A stretch of 64,000 nt of DNA from Planctomycetota bacterium (GTDB taxonomy: Bacteria > Planctomycetota > SZUA-567 > H5-PLA8). Each line of letters opens with the position of its first letter. Within the stretch, counting starts at the first letter, position 1. Under the pieces are notes generated by a model. That model made no database searches. It had not been told where the DNA came from and saw only the letters and a list, made by a program, of their open reading frames with translations. The DNA lies in the NCBI GenBank assembly GCA_023150555.1, contig JAKLKQ010000003.1:141640-205639 (forward strand), written 5' to 3'. The position numbers were made by a program, and so were the translations under genes. Below are positions 1-8,383 of this stretch, in pieces.

Positions 1-1605
1 CGCGGCGACGTGGACGGATTTTTCGGGCTCGCGCTGGACAACCTGGTTCAGCTGCTGGTCATCGTCGGCCTGTGTGGCGGCGTGCTGGGCTTTCCGGCCG
101 AGTTGCTGTACGGGGCGATCCTGCCCGGCGTGGCGATCTCCCTGCTGGTCGGCAACCTTTACTACGCGTGGCAGGCCAAACGGCTCGCCGAAGCCACCGG
201 CCGAACCGACGTCTGCGCGCTGCCGTACGGCATCAACACCGTCTCGCTGTTCGCGCACGTCTTCCTGGTCATGCTGCCGGTCAAACTCCAGGCGCTGGAT
301 CCCGTCGAGAAGGGCGGCTTCGGTCTTGACCCGGACGCCGCGTCGCGCCTGAGCTGGCAGGTGGGCCTGCTGGCGTGCCTGGGTTCGGGGGTGATCGAGT
401 TCGCGGGGGCGTTCGTCGCCGAGCGCCTGCGCAAGGCCACGCCGCGCGCGGCCCTGCTGAGCACGCTCGCGGGGATCGCGCTGAGCTTCATCTCGCTGAC
501 GTTCCTCTTCCGCACCTTCGCCGCGCCGGTGGTGGGCTTCACGACGCTGGGCATCATCCTGCTGATCTACTTCGGCGGCGTGAAGTTCCGCGGCGGGCTG
601 CCCGGCGGGATGGTGGCGGTGGCCGTCGGCACCCTGCTGGCCTGGACCACGGGCCTGACCACGGCGGAGAACATGCCGCAGGCCGGGATCGCCTTCCACG
701 CGCCGGTGCCGTACTTCGGTGACGTCTTCCACGTGCTGGGCAGCAAGTTCCTCTTCACATACCTCTCGATCATCATCCCCATGGGCGTCTTCAACGTGGT
801 GGGTTCGCTGCAGAACATCGAGTCCGCCGAGGCCGCCGGCGATTCCTATCCCACGCAGCCTTCGCTGATGGTCAACGGCATCGGCTCCATCGCCGCGGCG
901 TTCTTCGGCAGCTGCTTCCCGACGACCATCTACATCGGGCACCCGGGCTGGAAGGGCCTGGGCGCGCGCGCGGGGTACTCGATCCTCAACGCCGTCTTCA
1001 TGACCGCCGTCTGCGTCACCGGTGCGGTCGCCTACATCGCGTGGGCCGTTCCCATCGAAGCCGGCATGGCGATCGTGCTTTGGATCGGCATGGTCATCAC
1101 CGCTCAGGCCTTCCAGGCCACCGAGCGCAAGCACGCGCCGGCCGCCGTCGTGGGCCTGCTGGTGGGCGTCGGCGCCTGGGGCAGCCTGATGCTCAAGAAC
1201 GGCCTGCGCGCGATGGCCGAGGTCAGCGGGCGCTCGGGCGTGAGCTGGGACGATATCAAGGACCAGCTGCTGGCGACGCTCGCCCGCGGCGACACCTACG
1301 TGCACGGCGCCTTCTCGCTCGAACAGGGCATGATCTTCAGCGCGATGATCCTCTCGGCGGCGACGGTCTTCGTCATCGAGAAGCAGTTCACGCGCGCCGC
1401 GGCGTGGTGCGTGGCCGGCGCGGCGCTCAGCGCCGTGGGCCTGATGCACACCTACGCCTGGGGCTTCGCGGACACGGTTCAGGATCTCAACCCGCACTGG
1501 CCCTGGGCCGTGCCGGCCGCGAACATGTGGGCGATGGGCTACCTGGCCATGGGCCTCTGCTTCTTCCTGGCCAACTGGCTGACGGTGAAGGGCGAAAGCC
1601 ACTGA
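1..1605 (+). CDS. NCS2 family permease (xanthine/uracil/guanine-type), 5' partial
   Basis: This is a polytopic inner-membrane transporter with about a dozen hydrophobic segments, resembling the NCS2/AzgA nucleobase transporters. Family-like stretches are TDVCALPYGINT near residue 65 and the polar SLQNIESAEAAGD followed by SCFPTTIYIGHPGWKG in the middle, where substrate-binding helices lie in this family. The reading frame is open to the first base of the window. The first visible start-type codon is the GTG at 10, but the residues before it (RGD) continue the sequence, so the true start probably lies upstream. The substrate cannot be assigned from sequence alone. No partner gene is evident, and the next gene has its own ribosome site after a 69-base gap. 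Confidence 0.85.
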   Translation, partial: RGDVDGFFGLALDNLVQLLVIVGLCGGVLGFPAELLYGAILPGVAISLLVGNLYYAWQAKRLAEATGRTDVCALPYGINTVSLFAHVFLVMLPVKLQALDPVEKGGFGLDPDAASRLSWQVGLLACLGSGVIEFAGAFVAERLRKATPRAALLSTLAGIALSFISLTFLFRTFAAPVVGFTTLGIILLIYFGGVKFRGGLPGGMVAVAVGTLLAWTTGLTTAENMPQAGIAFHAPVPYFGDVFHVLGSKFLFTYLSIIIPMGVFNVVGSLQNIESAEAAGDSYPTQPSLMVNGIGSIAAAFFGSCFPTTIYIGHPGWKGLGARAGYSILNAVFMTAVCVTGAVAYIAWAVPIEAGMAIVLWIGMVITAQAFQATERKHAPAAVVGLLVGVGAWGSLMLKNGLRAMAEVSGRSGVSWDDIKDQLLATLARGDTYVHGAFSLEQGMIFSAMILSAATVFVIEKQFTRAAAWCVAGAALSAVGLMHTYAWGFADTVQDLNPHWPWAVPAANMWAMGYLAMGLCFFLANWLTVKGESH

Positions 1606-1674
1606 ACATTGCATCCGTCTCTTTGGGTTGTATCCTGAAGATATATTATCGGTGGCGATTCCGGGGGTAATTTC

Positions 1675-2508
1675 ATGGCAACATTGAGCGGCAAGGACCG
1701 CAAGCTCTGTGACGCGTTGATGCAGATGGGCCTACTCGACGCCCAGGGCGCAGAGAAGGCCGCCAGCGGCGCGAAATTCAGCGGCGAATTGTTTTCGCAA
1801 TACCTCGTTCGCAGCGGGACGCTCTCCGCCGCCGACGTCAGCCGCGCCCAGGCCCAGGCCGACGGCCTGCCGTGGGTGGACCTTGCCGCCGTCGAGATCC
1901 CCGTCGACGTCGGGGAACTGTTTCCCTACTTCACACTCAAGGACTACGGCTGCACGCCCTTCGGCGACGACGGTACCGTTCTGAAGGTCGCCGCGCCGGG
2001 GCGCTTGCCGCCCAGCGCCGTGCGCGACCTCGAGAACGGCAGCAGGCGCAAGGTCGAATGCTACGTCGCGGCCGAGGGCCAGGTCCAAGAGGCCTTGAAA
2101 CTCCTTTACCAGGGGCGCATCCCGCGGCGCTTCACGCGCTACGAGTTGCAGGTCCCGGTGCGCGTGCAATTCTGCTCGCGCCTGGGCAAGCCCATCGGCG
2201 CGGAAATCTCCGCGCTGGTCACGCTCAACATCAGCCAGGGCGGCCTGGCGACCTTCGGCATGCCAAGCATTCCCGCCGAGGTCGCGCGCTCGATCCCGCT
2301 CGAGGCCTGGGCCCGCGTGACGCTCGAGGATCCCGACCTGACCGTGCAGGCGCTGTGCCGGCTCTGCTGGACGCGCCGCGAGGACGACGACGGCGGCAAC
2401 CTCAAGCAGTGGATCCTGGGCATGGAGATCGCGGAGATCTCCGGACCCGACCAGGAGCGCCTCGTCAAACTCTGCGCCAAGGCCGCGAAGACCACCGATC
2501 CGGCCTGA
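1675..2508 (+). CDS. MshEN-like plus PilZ domain protein (putative c-di-GMP effector)
   Basis: A soluble protein of 277 residues with two modules. Residues about 10-125 resemble the N-terminal domain of type II secretion/MSHA ATPases (MshEN), with FSQYLVRSGTLS followed by LPWVDLAAVEIP. Residues about 150-265 form a PilZ domain with an arginine-rich entry motif (R151-R152-x-x-R155) and NISQGG at 185-190, matching the RxxxR and (D/N)xSxxG signature that binds cyclic di-GMP. Both module types are known to bind c-di-GMP in other proteins, and no ATPase domain is present. The ATG at 1675 is preceded by a GGGGG ribosome site. The output is unknown; motility, pili or surface polysaccharide are possible. 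Confidence 0.8.
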   Translation: MATLSGKDRKLCDALMQMGLLDAQGAEKAASGAKFSGELFSQYLVRSGTLSAADVSRAQAQADGLPWVDLAAVEIPVDVGELFPYFTLKDYGCTPFGDDGTVLKVAAPGRLPPSAVRDLENGSRRKVECYVAAEGQVQEALKLLYQGRIPRRFTRYELQVPVRVQFCSRLGKPIGAEISALVTLNISQGGLATFGMPSIPAEVARSIPLEAWARVTLEDPDLTVQALCRLCWTRREDDDGGNLKQWILGMEIAEISGPDQERLVKLCAKAAKTTDPA

Positions 2509-2544
2509 ACGCGAAAAGCCTCACCTTATCCCGGAGACCGCCGC

Positions 2545-3486
2545 GTGCGCGTGCCATCGCTGCTGTGCATCCTGTCGCTGTCCGTCTCCTGCCTGGCCGT
2601 CGACGCGCCCAAAGCCGAAGCGCCCGCGCTGCCCGAACTCCCGGCGCCGCCCACCGTGGCCGAAGGCGCGCAGTTGAAGCTCGAATACGAGGAGAAGCGC
2701 TGGTTCGAAGGCCCCGTCTGGGACCCGGCGGGCAAGACCCTCTACTTCACTTCCCACGGCGGCAAGACCAACTGGATCATGCGCCTGGACGGCGAGGGCA
2801 AAGCCACGAAGTGGTGGGACGAGACCGGCGGCATCGGCGGGCTATGGGTCGCGGGCGGCCGCGCCTACGCGGCGCAGTCGGAGGCGCACAAGGTCGTCTC
2901 GTTCGAGTTCACCGCCGACGGCCCGAAGGATCTGAAGGTGCTCCACACCGACGAATCGCTGCACCAGCCCAACGATCTGTGGCGGCTGGCCAACGGGAAC
3001 ATCTACTTCACCGATCCCGACTTCAAGGGCAAGGACGGCGAGAAGACCGGCTCGGTCTGGCTGCTGACGCCCGAAGGCAAGGCCGCGAAGGTCGTCGCGG
3101 ACCTGGGCGCGCCCAACGGCATCGCCGCTTCGCCCGACGCCAAGACGCTGTACCTCAGCGACAGCGACAAGAAGCAGTGGTGGAAGTACGCCATCCAGGA
3201 CGACGGGACGCTCGCGAAGGGCGAAGCCTTCTTCGCGCCCGAGCCGCGGGGCAAGGGCAACCCCGACGGCATGAGCGTCGACGAGCAGGGAAACGTCTAT
3301 GGTACCGGCCTGGGCGGCGTATGGGTCGTCTCGCCCGAAGGCAAGATGCTGGGTTTCGTGCCCGTCCCGGAGCCGTGCAGCAACGTGGCCTTCGGCGGCG
3401 AGGACTTCAAGACGCTGCACCTCACCTGCGGCCGCAAGGTCTACAGCCTGCGCATGGCCGTCGCCGGCAGCCGCGCCGGAATGTGA
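2545..3486 (+). CDS. Secreted SMP-30/gluconolactonase-like beta-propeller protein
   Basis: A 313-residue exported protein. A short signal peptide (residues 1 to about 19, ending near SCLAVDA) precedes a Pro/Ala-rich linker and a propeller. Repeated SMP-30/LRE motifs are visible: EGPVWDPAGKTLYFTS, QPNDLWRLANGNIYFTDP, PNGIAASPDAKTLYLSDS and NPDGMSVDEQGNVYGTG. In this family these loops carry the divalent-metal ligands and the substrate pocket of lactonases. Translation likely starts at the GTG at 2545, preceded by GGAG with a spacing of eight. It lies 36 bases after the PilZ gene and ends 16 bases from a convergent glycosyltransferase gene. The substrate is unknown; a sugar lactonase is the family guess. 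Confidence 0.82.
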   Translation: MRVPSLLCILSLSVSCLAVDAPKAEAPALPELPAPPTVAEGAQLKLEYEEKRWFEGPVWDPAGKTLYFTSHGGKTNWIMRLDGEGKATKWWDETGGIGGLWVAGGRAYAAQSEAHKVVSFEFTADGPKDLKVLHTDESLHQPNDLWRLANGNIYFTDPDFKGKDGEKTGSVWLLTPEGKAAKVVADLGAPNGIAASPDAKTLYLSDSDKKQWWKYAIQDDGTLAKGEAFFAPEPRGKGNPDGMSVDEQGNVYGTGLGGVWVVSPEGKMLGFVPVPEPCSNVAFGGEDFKTLHLTCGRKVYSLRMAVAGSRAGM

Positions 3487-3502
3487 CGCACGCAGCCAAG
3501 CG

Positions 3503-4228
3503 TCAGATCATGACGCCCAGTTTATAGAGCCAGTGGTAGGTGCGCCCGCGCATCTGGAAGCGCCGTGCGTGTTGCGAGATTTCCTTCTGCGGGACGCTGC
3601 GGCCTTGGATCCGGTCGCGCAGCGCGGCGCATTCCATCGACGCCGGATGCTCCCGGGCACGGTCCTGAACGGTCTTCTGGGCCTTGTGGATGCGAAACGC
3701 CGCGAGGAACTGCGGCAGCCGCGCGAACTTGGCCTTGGCTTCGGCGAAGCGGTGCAGCAGCTCCCAGTCGAGGGCGAAGTGCAGGTTCACGTCCATGCGC
3801 GCGCCGGTTCTTTCCCAGAGGCTGCGGCGCCAGTAGAGCGTCTCCTGGGGAATGTAGTCCACCCAGCGCAGGATTTCGGAGTCATGCGGCGGCATGACCC
3901 AGCGGCCGATCTCCTTGCTGTCTTCGTCGATCAGAATGCGGTGCCCGTAGACGACGTCGACGTCCGGGTGCGCGGCAAAGTACGCGCCGATCCGCTGCAG
4001 CGCACCGGGCAGCAGAAGGTCGTCGCTGTTCAGCCAGCCCATGATCTCGCCGCCGGCGTGGTCGAAGCCGAGCTGGACCGCCTCGGCCTGACCGTTGTCG
4101 GGCCGCGAGGTCCAATAGGCCAGGCGCTTACCTTCGTTCTCGATGACCTCCTTCGATCCGTCCGAGGAGCCGCCGTCGATCACCAGGTACTCCAGGTTGG
4201 GATAGCCCGAGTCCAGCACGCTGCGCAT
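3503..4228 (-). CDS. GT2 glycosyltransferase domain (C-terminal part of an interrupted sulfotransferase-GT2 gene)
   Basis: A 241-residue GT-A fold segment similar to family 2 glycosyltransferases: IDGGSSDGS near residues 18-25, RPDNGQAEAVQLGF, and NSDD at 67-70 as the DxD-like metal/nucleotide site. Later DWELLHRFAEAKA and AAFRIHKAQKT fit GT2 enzymes of polysaccharide synthesis. It lacks the N-terminal beta strand (ISVVTPSFN) that every GT2 needs. That strand sits in the same frame just upstream, separated only by a TAG and one codon. The piece is therefore the downstream half of a broken or read-through gene, and the ATG at 4228 is simply the first in-frame methionine. If made alone it would probably be inactive. 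Confidence 0.7.
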   Translation of the reverse strand: MRSVLDSGYPNLEYLVIDGGSSDGSKEVIENEGKRLAYWTSRPDNGQAEAVQLGFDHAGGEIMGWLNSDDLLLPGALQRIGAYFAAHPDVDVVYGHRILIDEDSKEIGRWVMPPHDSEILRWVDYIPQETLYWRRSLWERTGARMDVNLHFALDWELLHRFAEAKAKFARLPQFLAAFRIHKAQKTVQDRAREHPASMECAALRDRIQGRSVPQKEISQHARRFQMRGRTYHWLYKLGVMI

Positions 4229-4231
4229 CGC

Positions 4232-5371
4232 CTACAGCAGGAACAGTTTCTGGTTGAACGACGGCGTAACGACCGAGATCTTCGGCCAGGAGACGGGCGC
4301 TTTCTCGCGGAAAGCAGGCGGAGGGCGCATCGGCTTGGGCCCATGCTGGCGCAATACTCCGATGCGCGGCGCGAAGATTCCCTTCACGCGCAGCACGGGG
4401 TAGGTCAAACAGGATTTCCACCACGGCGCAACTTTGCTTTTCGGGGGCACGACGGGTTTGGCGAGTTCGACGACCTCCAGCGCCTTCCGGAGCTCCCCTC
4501 TCAGCTTCAAATAGCGCCGGCGCAGGCCGTACAGATCCATGCGATGCTGCTCGATCACGTCAAAGAGCGCGCGCCGGTTTTCCTCGGATCGGAGGACCGT
4601 GTTCCGCCTTCGCTCTTCATCGAGCGCATGTTGCAGTTTGACGACAAGCCCCCGTATCTCCTGATGCTCCGGCATCGGCACATCGTCCATACCTTCGCGA
4701 TACCCGAAGCGCCTCAGGACATCGCCGCAGAGGAAGCAAAAGAGCGCGTGCAGATCTTTTGGCATTTCCTCCTTCCAAGACCCGGACCTGCCGCGGCGGA
4801 AATTGGCTGGGCTTTCTTTGCGCAGTTGCTCGAACGTCTTGAGCACGCCGCCGGACGTGCGCGGGAGATCCAGGTCCAGCGCTCGCAGCGCCTCGCGGAC
4901 GGAGCGCTCGGTATCGGAAACCAGATCGTCGAACCGGACGATTGCCGTATTCGGCCGGGCGCTCCACGCGGTAACATGGCTCGCCCATCCGCCGAACGCA
5001 GACTGGTAGAGAATCAGATTGCCAAGGGTTTTCTTGAAGTTCGCTTCCCCCCCGGTAGCCAGGCCCTTTGGTTGTTCCTTGAGGGAATAATGAGCGAACG
5101 ACACCAGCGCGTCGCGGCCGTCGCGTATGAGATATACAGCCGGATACCGGTCGTCACCGGGCATCTCGTGCGTCTTAACGAAAACCGGTTCCGGACGCCG
5201 GTCCATTTCCTCGAGCTGAAACCTGTTCAGCTCGGCCTTCACGTCGCCGTAAAGTTCCCTTAGCGGCTTTTCCCTATAGATAGAGTGGGACGATACGCCG
5301 TAGAGAGCATGCAGGGCGTGTCTAAAAAAGTGATTTCCCGAACGCGGATACGATGCAAGCCAAATCACCAT
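4232..5371 (-). CDS. Sulfotransferase with coiled linker and start of a GT2 domain, ended by in-frame TAG
   Basis: A 379-residue protein. Its N-terminal 230 residues match PAPS-dependent sulfotransferases. The 5'-phosphosulfate loop SYPRSGNHFF spans residues 7-16, the 3'-phosphate motif RDGRDALVS spans 83-91, and FRRGRSGSWKEEM is the typical late loop. A charged, probably coiled-coil segment follows (about 235-310). The end, WPKISVVTPSFNQKLFLL, is the first strand and nucleotide loop of a GT2 fold. Translation stops at TAG (4234-4232) and the frame resumes one codon later with the rest of the GT2 domain. The intact protein would be about 620 residues, a sulfotransferase-glycosyltransferase fusion for a sulfated surface glycan. 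Confidence 0.8.
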   Translation of the reverse strand: MVIWLASYPRSGNHFFRHALHALYGVSSHSIYREKPLRELYGDVKAELNRFQLEEMDRRPEPVFVKTHEMPGDDRYPAVYLIRDGRDALVSFAHYSLKEQPKGLATGGEANFKKTLGNLILYQSAFGGWASHVTAWSARPNTAIVRFDDLVSDTERSVREALRALDLDLPRTSGGVLKTFEQLRKESPANFRRGRSGSWKEEMPKDLHALFCFLCGDVLRRFGYREGMDDVPMPEHQEIRGLVVKLQHALDEERRRNTVLRSEENRRALFDVIEQHRMDLYGLRRRYLKLRGELRKALEVVELAKPVVPPKSKVAPWWKSCLTYPVLRVKGIFAPRIGVLRQHGPKPMRPPPAFREKAPVSWPKISVVTPSFNQKLFLL

Positions 5372-5478
5372 GAAAGTTTCAATTTCTCCGTGCCGAATTT
5401 CCCGGCAGCGGGCCGGCCGTGGAATTCCATCCGGCGTTTTGCTAATCTACCCTCTTCAGGTTGGAGAAATTTTACTGG

Positions 5479-6213
5479 ATGATTCTCATACACACAAGCG
5501 TGCCGCGGACGGCGAGCACTTGGCTGGAGGGCCTGTTCAGCGAGCTCGCCGATGATCTGGTTCTCTTTAAGCCGAGCCGGGGCCTGAAAGTCTATCAGGA
5601 CTTCCTCGTGGCTGGCGGCCTGCCCGATTGGCACTTGTTCGTCGGCATATTCCTTCCATGGGAAAAGCTGGAACTGGCGGCCTGCGCCTTCCCTTACCGC
5701 ATCCTGCATGTGAAACGGGATCCTCGGGATATTCTTGTCTCCTGGTATTATTCCCTTAAACACTCGCATTCCATGCAGAGCAAGTTCTATTCCAACGTGC
5801 GTCAGAAGCTCTGCACTCTTCCCGAAGACGAAGGGATGGCGTACCTGCTGGACCAGTTTTCGGATATCGTCCAGCGATTGACTTCCTATTGCGGAAAGAC
5901 GGACGACGATCATTGCCAGACGGTCGATTTCACCGAGCTGACGAAGGACCCCGCCAAGGTTCTGGGCGCCTTTTTTCGGAACGCGGGCTTTGCCGTCAAG
6001 GACCAGCATATCGAAGCGATATCCGCAAGGCACAGTTTCTCGAAGCTGGCCGAGGGCCGGCTCGAAGGCCAGGAGGATGTCACGCACCATATGCGCAAAG
6101 GCATCGCCGGCGATTGGAAGAGCAAATTCACGCCCCACCTTCGCAGTACCTTCAAGGCGCGCTTTGGGCAGGATCTGATCCGCCTCGGCTACGAAACCGG
6201 CGACGACTGGTAG
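5479..6213 (+). CDS. Sulfotransferase family protein
   Basis: A 244-residue cytosolic enzyme. HTSVPRTASTWLEGLF at residues 5-20 is the 5'-phosphosulfate-binding loop, with T rather than G or K before the helix. HVKRDPRDILVSWYYS near 78-93 is the 3'-phosphate-binding motif. The end (MRKGIAGDWKSKFTPHL, then LIRLGYETGDDW) is typical of this superfamily. It would transfer sulfate from PAPS to a hydroxyl on a sugar or other small acceptor. The ATG at 5479 is preferred because it puts the motif at the usual distance; an in-frame TTG at 5461 would add six residues. It is divergent from the sulfotransferase-GT2 gene, and its base composition looks more AT-rich than its neighbours, suggesting transfer of this pair. 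Confidence 0.82.
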   Translation: MILIHTSVPRTASTWLEGLFSELADDLVLFKPSRGLKVYQDFLVAGGLPDWHLFVGIFLPWEKLELAACAFPYRILHVKRDPRDILVSWYYSLKHSHSMQSKFYSNVRQKLCTLPEDEGMAYLLDQFSDIVQRLTSYCGKTDDDHCQTVDFTELTKDPAKVLGAFFRNAGFAVKDQHIEAISARHSFSKLAEGRLEGQEDVTHHMRKGIAGDWKSKFTPHLRSTFKARFGQDLIRLGYETGDDW

Positions 6214-6231
6214 CCGCAGGTCCGATTTGCC

Positions 6232-6345
6232 GTGAACCGCCCCGACTCTACAACCGTCTCCGCCGGGCGTGGCGCCCGTTTCCCGAAGCGAAACGAGGTC
6301 GGCAAGGTCAACTGGCTCAAGCTCTGGCGCTTCACTCCGAACTGA
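6232..6345 (+). CDS. Possible small ORF or gene remnant
   Basis: A GTG-initiated frame of 37 codons follows the sulfotransferase by 18 bases and ends with NEVGKVNWLKLWRFTPN, which reads like the end of a real protein in host-like codons. No strong ribosome site is present and no family is recognised. It could be a remnant of a deleted gene or chance coding in the gap between two convergent genes. Confidence 0.2.
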   Translation: MNRPDSTTVSAGRGARFPKRNEVGKVNWLKLWRFTPN

Positions 6346-6348
6346 GCC

Positions 6349-8379
6349 CTACCCCACCGAGAAGCCGGCGACGTCGCGCGCCGGGACGGTGCATTCGATG
6401 ATCGTTGATTCGCCGTCCCGTCTTGTTTCGTACCTCACGTCCGGCCACAGCGCCGTGACTTCGCCCGTTGCGTCCAGCTTCGCCTTGAGCGTGCGCGCTT
6501 CGCGCGCGTAGTTCGTCACCGCAAGCACCACGGAGCCTTTGCCGTCCTGCGCGTGCACGACCAGCGCGTCCACGTCGGCGTGCGGGGTCAGGATCTGGCA
6601 GCGGCGGTCCAGGCGCGGCAGCACGAAGCGGTTCACGATCGCGCGCAGGCTCTCGTTCCGGATGTCCATCCCGAAGGGCGAGGCGAGGTAACACGTCTTC
6701 GCCGTCTCCGCGGAGACGGGATCGCCGAGCGCACTCGTCGCGTCGCCGGTCGCGCCGCACAGCGCCACCCTGCAGAAGCGTTCGCCCGCCGAAACGTTCG
6801 CGTCGCCGTAAGGCGAGAGGTAATCGCGCTCGAGGTAGCCGAAGGTCTCGGTCAGGTGCCCGGGCGCGCGTTCGTAGGCGAAGCCTTCTTCGTCGACGAT
6901 CCCGAAACGTCCGTCCGCCAGGATGCTGCCGCCTTCCGCGACGAACCGTTTCAGGATCTCGGCGTGCGCCCGGCTGAGCATCATCTGGCAGGGCACGACC
7001 AGCAGCTTGAGGTGCCGCGTCGCTTCCTTTAACAGGTCGTCGGCCTGCACGAACGCCGGCTGCACGCCCTGCTCCCACAGGTAGCGGTACCAGCCGGCCA
7101 GCGAGGCGCGATACAGGCCCGGCTCGTCGGGCAGGACAAGATCGGTGAAGCGGTCGCACGTGGGGTGGTACAGAAGCGCGACGCCGCTGTCGAAGACGCG
7201 GCGGTTGACGAAGAGTTCCGGGCGCGCGTGCAGTACCGTTGCGACGGCGGCAGCCTGCGCGGCGCGTTCATTGGGTTCGCCGTCCGGCGCGGTCATGCCG
7301 CGCCCCGCGACCTGGAAGCCGCGCGTGAACGGGTTCCACTTCCAGTAGACCAGGCCCTCGACGCCGTGCGCGAAAGCCTGCCACGTCCACAGCTTGACCT
7401 CGTCGTGCACGCTGCTGCCGCGCGCAAGCGCCGTCTGGTTGTGCGTCTGCAGTTCGCTGACCATCACGGCCTTGCCGCGCGCCAGGCTGCCGGCGCAGAC
7501 GCCGCCGCGGTAGATCTGCGCGACCGAACAGGGATTCTCGCGCAGCCGCACGTCCCAGCTCTGCGGATAGACGCTCAGCCCGAAGACGTCCGCCGCCGCG
7601 GCGATCTTCCAGTCGTCGTTGGCGAGGATGGTCGTGTCGAAGGTCGTCATCGACCAGCTGTTGTCGACGATGACGGGGTGCTTCGCGTCGACGGAGCGCA
7701 CGACGCCGGTCCAGCGCTTGACGAGTTTGACGATCGCGTCGGCGCGGAAGTCCTCAAAGTCGAGCAGGTGCCGCAGGCTGGACCACTTGCTGTACGGGTG
7801 CGAGAAGTTCTCCAGATGGACCTGCGCGAAGTCCGAATAGAAGCGGCCCCACGCGCGGTTCAGTTCCTTCACCTCCCGGTACTTGGCCTTCAGCCAGGCG
7901 CGGAATTCGCTTTGCGTATGCGGGTCGGTGGAGTGGAAGTTGACCTCGTTGAAGAGGTCGTAGCCGAAGAGCGCCGGGTGGTCCTTAAAGTGCTCGGCGA
8001 CGGCCTTCACGTACGCGTCGATCTCCTTGGCCGCGTCGGGATGGAAGTAGCTGACCCAGTGCCGCGCGCGATTGCTCTGGGGCAGGCGGTCCATCGTCCA
8101 CGTCGCGTCGGGGGCGAACTGGAAGGCCGGGTTTTGCCCTTCCAGCTCCAGGATCGCGCGCATGCCGTGTTTCGCGCACGCGTCCATCGCGCGGTCGATG
8201 GCGCCAAAGGCGATGCCGTGCCCATCGGGCGCTTCCCAGCGGCTGACCGGCGGCCAGAGCACGCAGAGGTTGAAGCCGGCCTCGGCCATGCGCCGCAGAT
8301 CGGCGGCCTGGCGTTCGGCGGAGAGGTTGGGCTCGACGAGGTACACCGCGCCGAGCAGCGGGCGATCCAGCGCCTTCAT
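6349..8379 (-). CDS. GH42-like beta-galactosidase / glycoside hydrolase
   Basis: A 676-residue protein without a signal peptide. The N-terminal 390 residues look like a (beta/alpha)8 barrel of clan GH-A: GYDLFNEVN places the acid/base Glu at 145 after Asn144, and VMVSELQT places the nucleophile Glu at about 309. Residues about 400-600 resemble the GH42 trimerisation (flavodoxin-like) domain, with LKLLVVPCQMMLSRAHAEILKRFVAEGGSILAD. A small beta domain ends the chain. The start ATG lies four bases after the manA stop and has a GAAAGG ribosome site, so the two are co-transcribed. Likely role: intracellular hydrolysis of a beta-linked galactoside or related oligosaccharide. Specificity within GH42 is not certain. 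Confidence 0.8.
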   Translation of the reverse strand: MKALDRPLLGAVYLVEPNLSAERQAADLRRMAEAGFNLCVLWPPVSRWEAPDGHGIAFGAIDRAMDACAKHGMRAILELEGQNPAFQFAPDATWTMDRLPQSNRARHWVSYFHPDAAKEIDAYVKAVAEHFKDHPALFGYDLFNEVNFHSTDPHTQSEFRAWLKAKYREVKELNRAWGRFYSDFAQVHLENFSHPYSKWSSLRHLLDFEDFRADAIVKLVKRWTGVVRSVDAKHPVIVDNSWSMTTFDTTILANDDWKIAAAADVFGLSVYPQSWDVRLRENPCSVAQIYRGGVCAGSLARGKAVMVSELQTHNQTALARGSSVHDEVKLWTWQAFAHGVEGLVYWKWNPFTRGFQVAGRGMTAPDGEPNERAAQAAAVATVLHARPELFVNRRVFDSGVALLYHPTCDRFTDLVLPDEPGLYRASLAGWYRYLWEQGVQPAFVQADDLLKEATRHLKLLVVPCQMMLSRAHAEILKRFVAEGGSILADGRFGIVDEEGFAYERAPGHLTETFGYLERDYLSPYGDANVSAGERFCRVALCGATGDATSALGDPVSAETAKTCYLASPFGMDIRNESLRAIVNRFVLPRLDRRCQILTPHADVDALVVHAQDGKGSVVLAVTNYAREARTLKAKLDATGEVTALWPDVRYETRRDGESTIIECTVPARDVAGFSVG

Positions 8380-8383
8380 TGCT

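Noticed and set aside
1872..3527. 551-codon plus frame running through the PilZ and SMP-30 genes
   Set aside because: Arg-rich out-of-frame reading of two genuine genes.
3299..5263. 654-codon frame opposite the sulfotransferase-GT2 gene
   Set aside because: Antisense to a gene with clear motifs; its own sequence has no recognisable family.
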